A stretch of 64,000 nt of DNA from assembly GCA_964624145.1 (NCBI GenBank), contig CAZUXT010000001.1:220322-284321 (forward strand). The letters run 5' to 3'. The position numbers and the translations under genes are program-made. The DNA comes from WJMT01 sp964624145 (GTDB lineage: Bacteria; Acidobacteriota; Aminicenantia; Aminicenantales; Aminicenantaceae). The notes under the pieces were generated by a model that saw only the letters and a list, made by a program, of their open reading frames with translations, had not been told where the DNA came from and ran no database searches. This document shows, piece by piece, positions 25,601 to 33,235 of this stretch (positions are counted from its first letter, which is position 1; every line of letters starts with the position of its first letter).

Positions 25601-26470
25601 ATGAGTGAACTGTCAGAAAAACTGGGAATTAGGATAGGCGTACCTGTTGAGATGCTGGCTGTAGCTGTAAAAGAATCTGCTATCCGATGCAAGACATTGG
25701 ATTCCAACATTCCAATCACTCTGCGAAAAGTAAGATTGCAGGTTGAGGGTGAGATTCTGACTGTCATACCTGAAAACTTATGGCAGTTCGGGAATACATA
25801 TCACATGTCGGGGAATGTCAAATCAGTGAGGATTGATATCCCTGCTCTGAATCTTGATCCGCTGGCTTTACGTGATCCCTGGCCGTGGGATCCCAAAGAA
25901 CAATACTGGGGCGAATCTGGAGATCCAAGCATGAAGTATTTTAAAGATATCATCAATTTCGGTCCCAGAGTCTCCTATGAAATGGAACAGATCCTCCCCC
26001 TAATGGACTTAGACGATCCATTTGACGATCCAATTATAGAAGCGAATGATCTATTCGAAACTGGGTATTACGAGGAAGCCTCCAGGGCTATAGAGCCTCT
26101 TCTGGTTTCTGACATCCGCTGTCTGGATGCCCACGCCCACTTGGGAAATTGGTGCTTCCGCAGCGGTCGGAACGCTCAATCCTTTTCTATGGAAAAAGCG
26201 AAAAAGCATTATGAAATTGGAGTCAAAATCGGAGAGATGTCCCTTCCCAGCGATGAAAATATCGTCCTCCCATGGGCAAGAATCGACAATCGGCCTTTTC
26301 TCAGATGCCTTCATGGATATGGGCTTTCTCTGTGGCGGATGGGACAGGATAAAGAAGCTCGGGAGCAGTATGAGCGTCTTCTCTGGTTCAATCCTTCAGA
26401 CAACCAGGGCGCCCGGTTTTTGCTCTTAGATATAGATGCCGGAAAAACCTGGGAAGATGTGAATGATTGA
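25601..26470 (+). CDS. TPR-containing protein of unknown function
   Basis: 289 residues. The first about 110 residues form a mixed domain with no signature I recognise (GVPVEMLAVAVKESAIRCKT, then a Pro/Trp-rich LRDPWPWDPKEQYWGESGDP). From about residue 150 there are helical pairs typical of TPRs: ANDLFETGYYEEASRAIEPLL, CLDAHAHLGNWCFRSG, AKKHYEIGVKIGE and the clear end repeat LSLWRMGQDKEAREQYERLLWFNPSDNQGAR. There is no signal peptide, so it is cytoplasmic. It is bracketed by related 35-base direct repeats and lies next to the repeat/gap region, which suggests an inserted unit. No functional claim can be made. Confidence 0.7.
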   Translation: MSELSEKLGIRIGVPVEMLAVAVKESAIRCKTLDSNIPITLRKVRLQVEGEILTVIPENLWQFGNTYHMSGNVKSVRIDIPALNLDPLALRDPWPWDPKEQYWGESGDPSMKYFKDIINFGPRVSYEMEQILPLMDLDDPFDDPIIEANDLFETGYYEEASRAIEPLLVSDIRCLDAHAHLGNWCFRSGRNAQSFSMEKAKKHYEIGVKIGEMSLPSDENIVLPWARIDNRPFLRCLHGYGLSLWRMGQDKEAREQYERLLWFNPSDNQGARFLLLDIDAGKTWEDVND

Positions 26471-26535
26471 AAAAAAAGCAAGATGCTTTTTATATATCTT
26501 AAAACGACTGTTTTATAACTAAAACAGGCTGTTTA

Positions 26536-26570
26536 AGAGGATAATAAGGGGGTTAAATTCAGCTATATTA
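26536..26570 (+). repeat. Degenerate direct repeat, copy B
   Basis: Partner of 25446-25480 (29 of 35 bases identical). It runs into the 55-base repeat that abuts the assembly gap. Confidence 0.5.
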
Positions 26571-26795
26571 TTGATTTATCTAAAGATAGCTGGGTGCGTC
26601 CCCNNNNNNNNNNNNNNNNNNNNNNNNNNNNNNNNNNNNNNNNNNNNNNNNNNNNNNNNNNNNNNNNNNNNNNNNNNNNNNNNNNNNNNNNNNNNNNNNN
26701 NNNGGGGTTAAATTCAGCTATATTATTGATTTATCTAAAGATAGCTGGGTGCGTCCCCGTAATTATAAAGATAGCTGGGTGCGTCCCCATAATTA
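26549..26795. repeat. REP/MITE-like repeat array interrupted by assembly gap
   Basis: A 55-base sequence occurs identically at 26549-26603 and 26704-26758, directly on either side of the Ns. Its right end (AGATAGCTGGGTGCGTCCCC and 3 more bases) occurs a third time at 26766-26788. After it, CCCCATAATTA is repeated at 26785-26795 and 26797-26807. The 55-mer contains CAGCTAT...ATAGCTG arms and begins GGGG and ends CCCC, so it can fold back. This explains the 344-base gene-free stretch between the TPR gene and the pilin. A related GGGTG(x)TCCCC sequence is seen at 45.6-45.8 kb. Confidence 0.7.
26604..26703. other. Assembly gap (100 N)
   Basis: Exactly 100 unknown bases, the conventional size for a scaffold gap of unknown length. 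Identical sequence on both sides indicates that the assembler broke at a repeat. The true length is not known. Confidence 0.98.
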
Positions 26796-26814
26796 TCCCC
26801 ATAATTAGGAATAA

Positions 26815-27363
26815 TTAAGAGCCGTTGGCACCGGGTTTGGGGCCGCGGATCCAGGAGCCGTTGTAGTTGATCAGGTCTTTTTCAAAACAAAGAATGGAAT
26901 GGACGGTGTAGAGTCCGCCGTCAGGATTGTCTTCCATGTACATCCACCCCTCATCTTGACCGTGCCGGCCAAACGATATCACCAAAATATCATCCGGGCT
27001 CACATTTCCTCCAGGTATTCCGTAAACGCCGACAATGGAACTTCCGGCATAAACGTGAAATTTATGACCCCACTGGTCAAAAAGGGGACAGGACTTGAAA
27101 TACACCGGAGCCAATCCGGCATTAAAAGCGCATCCGGGCTGAAGCTCTCCGGCCTGGTTTCCTGCATCAGGGGCTTCCCCGTGGTCTGTGGCATAGTTCA
27201 TGCTGGCCGTGGTGATGGTGATCATATCCTGCATGGTCTGTTTTTGTTTGGCTTTTTGGACAGATACCAACAAATTGGGGATCAAAAGTGCCGCCAGAAT
27301 CCCGATGATAGCCACGACGATCAGCAGTTCGATCAGAGTGAATCCGGGCGTGTTTTTTCTCAT
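26815..27363 (-). CDS. Type IV pilin / pseudopilin-like protein, second copy
   Basis: 182 residues from the ATG at 27361-27363, chosen because AAAGGGGG lies 5 bases upstream. The N-terminus MRKNTPGFTLIELLIVVAI is a class III signal: short basic leader, Gly7 before the PilD cleavage site, Phe8 as first mature residue, and Glu at mature position 5. One long hydrophobic helix follows. The globular part keeps GspG-like features and ends YNGSWIRGPKPGANGS. It is a diverged tandem paralogue of the next gene upstream (IELLIVVAIIGILAALLIPN identical, same INxNGSWIRxP end). An intrinsic terminator lies between them, so it is probably expressed by read-through at a lower level. Confidence 0.88.
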   Translation of the reverse strand: MRKNTPGFTLIELLIVVAIIGILAALLIPNLLVSVQKAKQKQTMQDMITITTASMNYATDHGEAPDAGNQAGELQPGCAFNAGLAPVYFKSCPLFDQWGHKFHVYAGSSIVGVYGIPGGNVSPDDILVISFGRHGQDEGWMYMEDNPDGGLYTVHSILCFEKDLINYNGSWIRGPKPGANGS

Positions 27364-27386
27364 GAAGACCCCCTTTTCCCTGTCAA

Positions 27387-27425
27387 TAAAAAAGGCAGGC
27401 GCTTCTGGCACCTGCCCTTTTTATG
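27387..27425. terminator. Bidirectional intrinsic terminator between the two pilin genes
   Basis: GGCAGG (27394-27399) pairs with CCTGCC (27411-27416). After one mismatch the stem continues with GC/GC around a TTCTG loop. On the minus strand it is followed by six Ts (27388-27393), on the plus strand by CTTTTT. It would stop most transcripts leaving the first pilin gene just before the SD of the second. Confidence 0.75.
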
Positions 27426-27446
27426 CGGCTTTAATCAAACTTATGT

Positions 27447-27986
27447 TTATGAACCTGATGTAGCCACTCTGGGCGCTCTGATCCAGGAGCCGTTCCAGTT
27501 GATAAGATTCTTATCAAAATCTACCATGGAACTCACTGTGAAAAGACCTAATTCTGGAGTTGCTGGAACATAAGCAAAACCATCATCTGTTGCATTGCGT
27601 CCCCAGGACTGGATCAGGAAATCATCCACTCCAACAGAGGCGACTGGAACGCCGTTCTGTCCACCCACACTATCTCCAGTATAAACCTCATACGCATTAC
27701 CCCATGAGTCGTTTATCGGGCAAATTTTGATGTAGAACGGGGCCAGGTCAGTGGTGAACGCATGGCCGGAAGTGAGCTGCCCACTCGGATCAGTAGGTGC
27801 TGTCCCGTTATCCGTGGCATAATCAGCGCAGGCGGTGGCAATCTTCACGATATCGTTCATCGTGGATTTCTGTTTGGCTTTCTGCATGGCTGTAATCACA
27901 TTGGGAATCAGAAGTGCGGCTAGAATCCCGATAATCGCCACAACAATCAGAAGCTCGATCAAAGTAAAACCTTTTTCTCTTTTCAT
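27447..27986 (-). CDS. Type IV major pilin-like protein
   Basis: 179 residues. The prepilin leader KREKG is followed by FTLIELLIVVAIIGILAALL (cleavage after Gly6, Glu at mature position 5) and the N-terminal assembly helix to about residue 55. The globular part (FYIKICPINDSWGNAYEVYTG and similar) follows GspG/pilin topology without the usual C-terminal disulfide pair. It has a perfect SD (AAGGAGG, 8 bases) and a sigma-54 promoter with upstream TGTCA repeats, directly downstream of pilR. That makes it the best candidate for the PilR-controlled major pilin. Its stop is followed by a strong hairpin terminator. Confidence 0.9.
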   Translation of the reverse strand: MKREKGFTLIELLIVVAIIGILAALLIPNVITAMQKAKQKSTMNDIVKIATACADYATDNGTAPTDPSGQLTSGHAFTTDLAPFYIKICPINDSWGNAYEVYTGDSVGGQNGVPVASVGVDDFLIQSWGRNATDDGFAYVPATPELGLFTVSSMVDFDKNLINWNGSWIRAPRVATSGS

Positions 27987-28054
27987 TTAAAAACCTCCTT
28001 TTTTATTCTTTTTCTGTTTAAAATAAAAAGATTAGTTAAAACATTTCCTTATAT

Positions 28055-28071
28055 ATGCAATATTCATGCCA
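28055..28071 (-). promoter_or_regulatory. Sigma-54 (-24/-12) promoter of the pilin gene
   Basis: Read on the minus strand: TGGCAT, five bases, TTGCAT. This matches TGGCAC-N5-TTGCW at all but one position, with the GG and GC exactly 10 bases apart. Transcription would start near 28046, giving a leader of about 60 bases that carries the strong SD. PilR, encoded just upstream, has the GAFTGA motif needed to drive such a promoter. Confidence 0.8.
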
Positions 28072-28151
28072 TATGTCATATATTCTATCTTGCTGATATT
28101 ACATAAATTAAGTTCCCTTAAAAAAACACATTATATCCGCTTTGCCCTATA

Positions 28152-28177
28152 TTGTCAATAGCTGACAAATATTGTCA
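28152..28177 (-). promoter_or_regulatory. Putative PilR upstream activator sites
   Basis: TTGTCA (28152-28157), TGACAA (28163-28168) and TTGTCA (28172-28177): one inverted pair with a 5-base centre plus a third half-site. They sit about 80-105 bases upstream of the -24/-12 element, the normal distance for NtrC-family enhancers. Known PilR sites in Pseudomonas also contain TGTC repeats. Confidence 0.55.
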
Positions 28178-28189
28178 TTAACGGCCCTC

Positions 28190-29572
28190 TCAGTCTTGTT
28201 CGGAATGCCGGCTGTTTATTCCGTGTTTATCTATCAGATATCTTATGGAACGGTAGTTGATCCCCAGAACGGACGAAGCTTTCTTCATGTTTCCGTTGGA
28301 CAGGTTCAGCGCTTCCTTTATATACTCTTCAGTCAGGTCATCCAGGGCTTTATTCAGCTTAAACCCTGGCCTTAATTTCCGGTCTGCGGCCGCTGTCTTC
28401 TGAGGTGACAGCAAGTCATTCGGAAGGCTTTTCTTCGTTATGGTCTCCCTTTCCTCTATGGCCACGATCCTTTCTATGACATTTTCAAGCTCCCTTATAT
28501 TACCGGGCCACGGATATGTTTCAAAAATATTGAACACTTCAGGAGCCACCCTTTTCATTTTTATTCCTGATTTTTCGCAGTGTTTTTTTAAAAAATGCCG
28601 CACCAGAGGAGGGATATCCTCCCTGCGCTCCCTTAAGGGAGGCATGTGAAAAGTGATCACATTCAAGCGGTAAAAAAGGTCTTCCCTGAAGGAACCCTGT
28701 TTGAGCTTTTTCTTCAAATCCTGATTGGTGGCTGATATGATCCTCACGTCGACCGGTATCTCCTCGGTGCCACCCACCCTGCGTATGGTTTTCTCCTGAA
28801 TAGCTCTCAATACCTTTACCTGGGTCTGGGGTGACATTTCTCCGATCTCATCCAGAAAAAGGGTCCCGTGATGGGCTACCTGAAACATGCCTTTTTTCTG
28901 AGCCACAGCTCCGGTAAAAGCTCCTTTCACATGTCCGAAAAGCTCGCTTTCTAAAAGACTCTCGGGCAGCGCCCCGCAGTTGACAGTGGTAAACGGTTTG
29001 TCTTTTCTTTTTCCGCTGAAATGTAGGGCCCTGGCCGCCATTTCTTTTCCTGTGCCGCTTTCACCCGTTATCAGAACCGTGGAGTCAGTCCCGGAGATCT
29101 TATCGATCAATCCGAATATCTCCTGCATGGGTTTGCTCTGGCCGATCATGTTCTTGAAGCTGTACCGCTCTTTGAGCTCTTTTTTGAGCAGAACGTTTTC
29201 TTCTTTAAGCCTCCGCTCCTTTAATCCTTTCTCCACTATGATCTTTAATTCCTCCACATCAAAAGGCTTGAGAACATAATCCACAGCCCCGGCCTTAAAC
29301 GCTTCCACTGCCCGCTTGATGGTACCGTAAGCCGTGATCATGACAACCGGGATCTGGGGCTTGTTTTCTCTTATGTATTTTAAAATATCCATGCCGCTCT
29401 TCTTCGGTAATTTCACATCCGTCAAAACCAAGTCAAAATCATCCTCATCCAGTAATTGAATGGCTTTTTCCGCAGAAAGCGCATTTTCCACTGAATATCC
29501 CTGTTTTTTAAAGACCATATTCAAAAGTTCAAGGATGCTCTTTTCATCATCAACGATCAGTATTTTTTCCAT
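28190..29572 (-). CDS. pilR: Sigma-54-dependent response regulator PilR
   Basis: 460 residues in three domains. The receiver (1-120) has phosphoacceptor Asp52 in LVLTDVKLPKKSG and conserved Lys102. The AAA+ sigma-54 activation domain (about 140-375) has Walker A GESGTGKE (170-177), GAFTGA (217-222) and LFLDEIGEMSPQ. The C-terminal Fis-type helix-turn-helix (about 415-455) has LSNGNMKKASSVLGINYRSIRYLI. The start overlaps the pilS stop by 23 bases, so the two are coupled. The gene lies between the pilus motor genes and the pilins, and a sigma-54 promoter with enhancer-like repeats sits right after its stop. This supports the PilR assignment over other NtrC-family members. Confidence 0.92.
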   Translation of the reverse strand: MEKILIVDDEKSILELLNMVFKKQGYSVENALSAEKAIQLLDEDDFDLVLTDVKLPKKSGMDILKYIRENKPQIPVVMITAYGTIKRAVEAFKAGAVDYVLKPFDVEELKIIVEKGLKERRLKEENVLLKKELKERYSFKNMIGQSKPMQEIFGLIDKISGTDSTVLITGESGTGKEMAARALHFSGKRKDKPFTTVNCGALPESLLESELFGHVKGAFTGAVAQKKGMFQVAHHGTLFLDEIGEMSPQTQVKVLRAIQEKTIRRVGGTEEIPVDVRIISATNQDLKKKLKQGSFREDLFYRLNVITFHMPPLRERREDIPPLVRHFLKKHCEKSGIKMKRVAPEVFNIFETYPWPGNIRELENVIERIVAIEERETITKKSLPNDLLSPQKTAAADRKLRPGFKLNKALDDLTEEYIKEALNLSNGNMKKASSVLGINYRSIRYLIDKHGINSRHSEQD

Positions 29573-30863
29573 GTTTCTTATCCTTCAAATCCTTATCCAT
29601 TCCAGGCGGAGGGTTCATTCTAGGAAGAGTGATTCTTACGGTGGTCCCTTTGTTGAGTTCTGATTCCACTTCGATTTTTCCTCCGCTTTCTTCAACCATC
29701 CTGTGAACCACGGTCATCCCTATTCCCAGCCCCCCCTCAAAACCGGAGTGAAACGGTTCGAATAATCTCTCTTTTTCTTCTTTTTTCATGCCCAATCCGG
29801 TGTCAGAAAAAACGATCTCCAACTCATGCTTTTTTTGGTTTTTGATGTCTATCGCCAGTTCCCCGCCCTGTGGCATGGCTTTTACTGCGTTTTTTATGAG
29901 ATTCCAGGAAATCTGCTTTATCTGGTCTTTGCTTCCGTAAAAAGGCACTTTCTTAGAGCTGAAGTCCCCTTTGATCACCAAATTTTCATCCAGCTCCCCT
30001 CCTCTTTTAAGAAGGGATATGGTCTCCTTAACCGCATCGGAAATGTCAAATTCAGTAAAATTTTTCTTTTTCGGAGAGGCCAGATTCAGAAACTGCTCAA
30101 TGGATTGGGACATCCGGTCAGACTCGTCCACAATCACATCCATGAGCTTTTTCTCTTCTCCTGAAATTTCCAGGCCGTCCCGGATCACCTGGGCGGAGCC
30201 GGAGATCGCGGCCAGCGGATTCCGTATCTCATGGGCCAGCTGTGCAGATATCTCTCCTGCAAGAGCCAGATTTCTTTTAACTTCGAGCTCTTTTTTTGCT
30301 GACTCAAGTTCAGTACTGGTTCTCCTCAAACTCCCCATCAAATAATTGACAAGAAAAGCGACCAGGAAAAAAGCTCCCCAGGCAAACAGGATATTACTCA
30401 ACACAAAAACGAGGGATACATCCAGTTTTTCTCCTGATGGAAAATAAGGAATAAACCCGAAATACATCCCATCCACCAGCACACCGAAAAAAATACAGGA
30501 TAAAGAGGCCGTGATATATGCATCCCGGTTGGATAGAACGATACTGGCGGCAATAATAGAAAAAATATAGAGAAAATAAAAAGAACCTCTGAGCCCTCCG
30601 GATATATACACAAGAAACGTGATCAACAGCAGGTCGAAAAATATCTGAAAATAGGCCTGAAACGAAAGATACCTGTTCCAGAAGTAGAGGATCAAATACA
30701 AACCGGATAGCAGATAGGCTGTGACGATCACATAATAAAGGGCTGTCAGCTGGATGTATTCAGGAGCCGCGAATTGAATCCCTACCACGGTTACTGTCAG
30801 TGAAGTGAAAATGATCAAGCGAAAGAGAATGAACCACAGGATATTTTTTTTTCTGACTCTCAT
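29550..30863 (-). CDS. pilS: Membrane sensor histidine kinase PilS
   Basis: 437 residues. The N-terminal half (1-180) has about six membrane helices and no large periplasmic sensor, as in PilS, which senses pilin levels within the membrane. HisKA domain with phospho-His211 in QLAHEIRNPLAAISGSAQ. HATPase with the N box WNLIKNAVKAMP, G1 FSDTGLGMKKEEKERLFEPF and G2 GGLGIGMTVVHRMVEESGG. It is followed by pilR with a 23-base overlap and preceded by pilC. The context makes PilS the best name, although sequence alone would only say NtrB/PilS-type kinase. Confidence 0.9.
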   Translation of the reverse strand: MRVRKKNILWFILFRLIIFTSLTVTVVGIQFAAPEYIQLTALYYVIVTAYLLSGLYLILYFWNRYLSFQAYFQIFFDLLLITFLVYISGGLRGSFYFLYIFSIIAASIVLSNRDAYITASLSCIFFGVLVDGMYFGFIPYFPSGEKLDVSLVFVLSNILFAWGAFFLVAFLVNYLMGSLRRTSTELESAKKELEVKRNLALAGEISAQLAHEIRNPLAAISGSAQVIRDGLEISGEEKKLMDVIVDESDRMSQSIEQFLNLASPKKKNFTEFDISDAVKETISLLKRGGELDENLVIKGDFSSKKVPFYGSKDQIKQISWNLIKNAVKAMPQGGELAIDIKNQKKHELEIVFSDTGLGMKKEEKERLFEPFHSGFEGGLGIGMTVVHRMVEESGGKIEVESELNKGTTVRITLPRMNPPPGMDKDLKDKKHGKNTDR

Positions 30864-30901
30864 GTCAATTGATAATGGTTTTTAGAAGCGTATTTTCTTA
30901 T

Positions 30902-32104
30902 TTACAATTGTGCTATCAGGCTGAATATGGGAAGATACATGGAAATAACTATGCTACCTACCAGTCCCCCCACTCCGATAAGAAGAATCGGTTCTAATAT
31001 GGAAAGAAGCGATTTCACTGTGGCGTCTACTTCCTCATCATAAAAATCCGCCAACTTCGTCAGCATCTCGTCCAGAGTCCCTGTGGCTTCCCCCACACCT
31101 ACCATCTGTGTCATCATAAACGGAAATCCACCCACTTCTTTGAGCGCGTCGTTCATACTGCTTCCCTCGGCAACCAGCGTGCGCACATCGATTATGTTTT
31201 CCTCAATAATCACATTCCCGGCGGTTGCTGAAGTTATTTTAAGACTGTCCAGCATGGGGACACCACCGGACAAAAGAGTGCTCAAAGTCCTTGTCACCCT
31301 GGACAGTCCGTATTTTTCGAGCAGCGATCCGAACAAAGGCATGGAAAGCTTCATCCTATCCAGAACTTTGCGTCCTGTTTTTGCTTTTTGTACCAATTTG
31401 AAGCCCACAACAAAAGCCACGATACCGACCACAATCCATATGATATTGTGCTGAACAAAATGACTCAAATTCAGCACAAGCACGGTCAATCCGGGAAGCT
31501 TGGCTCCCAATTCAGTGAACACCCCGGCAAAGACAGGTATGACCTGCCACATCATGAAAATCACCACAAGTATGGCAAAGGAAATAATAGTAGAAGGGTA
31601 AATCATGGCCTGTCTTACCTGAGACCTGATCTTCACTATTCTTTCCAAAAAATCAGAAAGCCTTCTCAGCATGATATCAAGGGATCCGCTCTGTTCACCC
31701 GAAGAAATCATGTTGCAGAAAAGGTCGTCAAAAACCTTTGGGAACCTCCTCATGGCCTGGTTCAGAGTGGAACCGGCTTCGACATCTTCCCTTACTTTAT
31801 TTATGACTTTTTTGAAATATTTGTTTTTAGCCTGTTCTGATAAAATATTCAAACTTTGTATCAATGGAAGTTCCGCATCGATAAGCACAGAAAGCTGCCG
31901 GCTGAACACAGCCAGTTCTTTGGTCCTTACTTTGCGGATTTCAAGTAAAGGTATCTTTATCTCGCGCCTTGCTCTTTTGATCTCGAGAATGCTGATCTGT
32001 TCTCTGTTTAAATCATTCCGCAAAACTTGCTCAGAAGGAGAAGTACGCTCTCCTTCTACGATATCACCGTACCGGTTTTTCCCCTTCCATTTGAATAAAG
32101 GCAT
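30902..32104 (-). CDS. pilC: Type IV pilus inner-membrane platform protein PilC
   Basis: 400 residues, two GspF/PilC domains. It begins PLFKWKGKNRYGDIVEGE (the usual start of the family) and has the first cytoplasmic domain around FSRQLSVLIDAELPLIQSLNILSEQ. Membrane helices lie near 170-200 and 215-240. The second domain is LLSGGVPMLDSLKITSATAGN, and a last membrane helix (LLIGVGGLVGSIVISMYLPIFSLI) closes the protein. It forms the membrane platform that couples PilB and PilT to the growing fibre. It lies 15 bases after pilT and 38 bases before pilS. Confidence 0.94.
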   Translation of the reverse strand: MPLFKWKGKNRYGDIVEGERTSPSEQVLRNDLNREQISILEIKRARREIKIPLLEIRKVRTKELAVFSRQLSVLIDAELPLIQSLNILSEQAKNKYFKKVINKVREDVEAGSTLNQAMRRFPKVFDDLFCNMISSGEQSGSLDIMLRRLSDFLERIVKIRSQVRQAMIYPSTIISFAILVVIFMMWQVIPVFAGVFTELGAKLPGLTVLVLNLSHFVQHNIIWIVVGIVAFVVGFKLVQKAKTGRKVLDRMKLSMPLFGSLLEKYGLSRVTRTLSTLLSGGVPMLDSLKITSATAGNVIIEENIIDVRTLVAEGSSMNDALKEVGGFPFMMTQMVGVGEATGTLDEMLTKLADFYDEEVDATVKSLLSILEPILLIGVGGLVGSIVISMYLPIFSLIAQL

Positions 32105-32119
32105 GTTTTCCCCTTTGTT

Positions 32120-33235
32120 TTATCTCATTTGCTTGGGCTTAAAACTCTTCTTAGCCACTTTTAATCCCTCTTTCCTCTGAATGATCTCTGTTAACTCCTG
32201 AGGCTTGGAGCTGATCTCTATAGCTGTCTCAAGAGTGATGGCTTTATTTAAATACAAATCAGCCAGGGACTGATTAAAAGTCTGCATACCAAATGTTTCC
32301 TGCCCCATTTGCATCGTGGCATAGATCTGGTGTATTTTATTTTCTCTTATAAGATTTCTTATGGCGGAATTGGGGATAAGAAGTTCAAGGGCCAGTACCC
32401 TGCCTCTGCCGGTAGCCCGGGGCAGGAGGGCCTGTGTAATCACAGCCTCTAATGTCATGGACAGCATGATCCTTATCTGAGCCTGGTACTGGGATGGGAA
32501 AATATCAATGATCCTGGAAATGGTCTCTACTGCGGAATTCGTATGCAGAGTGGAAAAAGTGAGGTGGCCTGTTTCTGCAACTCTGAGTGTGTGTTCCACG
32601 GTTTCCAGGTCTCTCATCTCTCCTACGAGAACTACGTCCGGGTCTTCTCGGAGAACAGATCTCAGTGCATTGGGATAAGAAAGGGTATCCACGAGAAGTT
32701 CTCTCTGGTTGACGATGGATTTTTTTGGAGTAAAGAAATATTCTATCGGGTCTTCAATGGTGATGATATGAACCTTTCTTTCTACATTTATATAGTTGAT
32801 CATACAGGCAAGGCTGGTGGATTTGCCGCAGCCCGTAGGGCCGGTCACCAGCACCAATCCCCTCGGCAGCCGGCAGAGCTGCGCCAATCTCTGAGGAAGC
32901 CCCAGTTCAGAAAAACTCCACATGGAAGGGAGAAACCTTCTGAATGCTCCGGCCACAGCTCCTTTCTGCATGAAAATATTCCCCCGGAATCTTCCCAGCT
33001 CTTTGATCCCAAAAGAAAAATCAAGTTCCAATTTCTCTTCGAACATCTTCTTCTGCCTGTCATTAAGCAGGCTGTACAGGATCCTTTTGGTCTCTCCTGC
33101 AGCCAAAGGAGGATAATCCAGAGAAATAAGCGTCCCGTCAATCCTTAACCGAGGAGGAATATGAGTGGTTATATGCAGATCCGTGGCTTCCTTTTCAACC
33201 GCAAGTTTCAGCAGTTCCTGAATTGTTACAGCCAT
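32120..33235 (-). CDS. pilT: Type IV pilus retraction ATPase PilT
   Basis: 371 residues, normal size. An N-terminal PAS-like region (IQELLKLAVEKEATDLHITTHIPPRLRIDG) is followed by the ATPase core: Walker A LVLVTGPTGCGKSTSLACMI, the Asp box IITIEDPIEYFF, Walker B DPDVVLVGEMRDLETVEHTLRVAETGHL and the His box FSTLHTNSAVETISRIIDIFP. The AIRNLIRENKIHQIYATMQMG stretch with the AIRNLIRE motif is specific to PilT and needed for retraction. Its start codon overlaps the pilB stop by one base. Confidence 0.95.
   Translation of the reverse strand: MAVTIQELLKLAVEKEATDLHITTHIPPRLRIDGTLISLDYPPLAAGETKRILYSLLNDRQKKMFEEKLELDFSFGIKELGRFRGNIFMQKGAVAGAFRRFLPSMWSFSELGLPQRLAQLCRLPRGLVLVTGPTGCGKSTSLACMINYINVERKVHIITIEDPIEYFFTPKKSIVNQRELLVDTLSYPNALRSVLREDPDVVLVGEMRDLETVEHTLRVAETGHLTFSTLHTNSAVETISRIIDIFPSQYQAQIRIMLSMTLEAVITQALLPRATGRGRVLALELLIPNSAIRNLIRENKIHQIYATMQMGQETFGMQTFNQSLADLYLNKAITLETAIEISSKPQELTEIIQRKEGLKVAKKSFKPKQMR

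Noticed and set aside
26549..26807. CRISPR array
   Set aside because: Repeats are not evenly spaced, no unique spacers of constant length exist and no cas genes are in the window.
26899..27573. 224-codon plus-strand frame across both pilin genes
   Set aside because: It spans two real genes and the terminator between them on the other strand; the pilin frames are certain.
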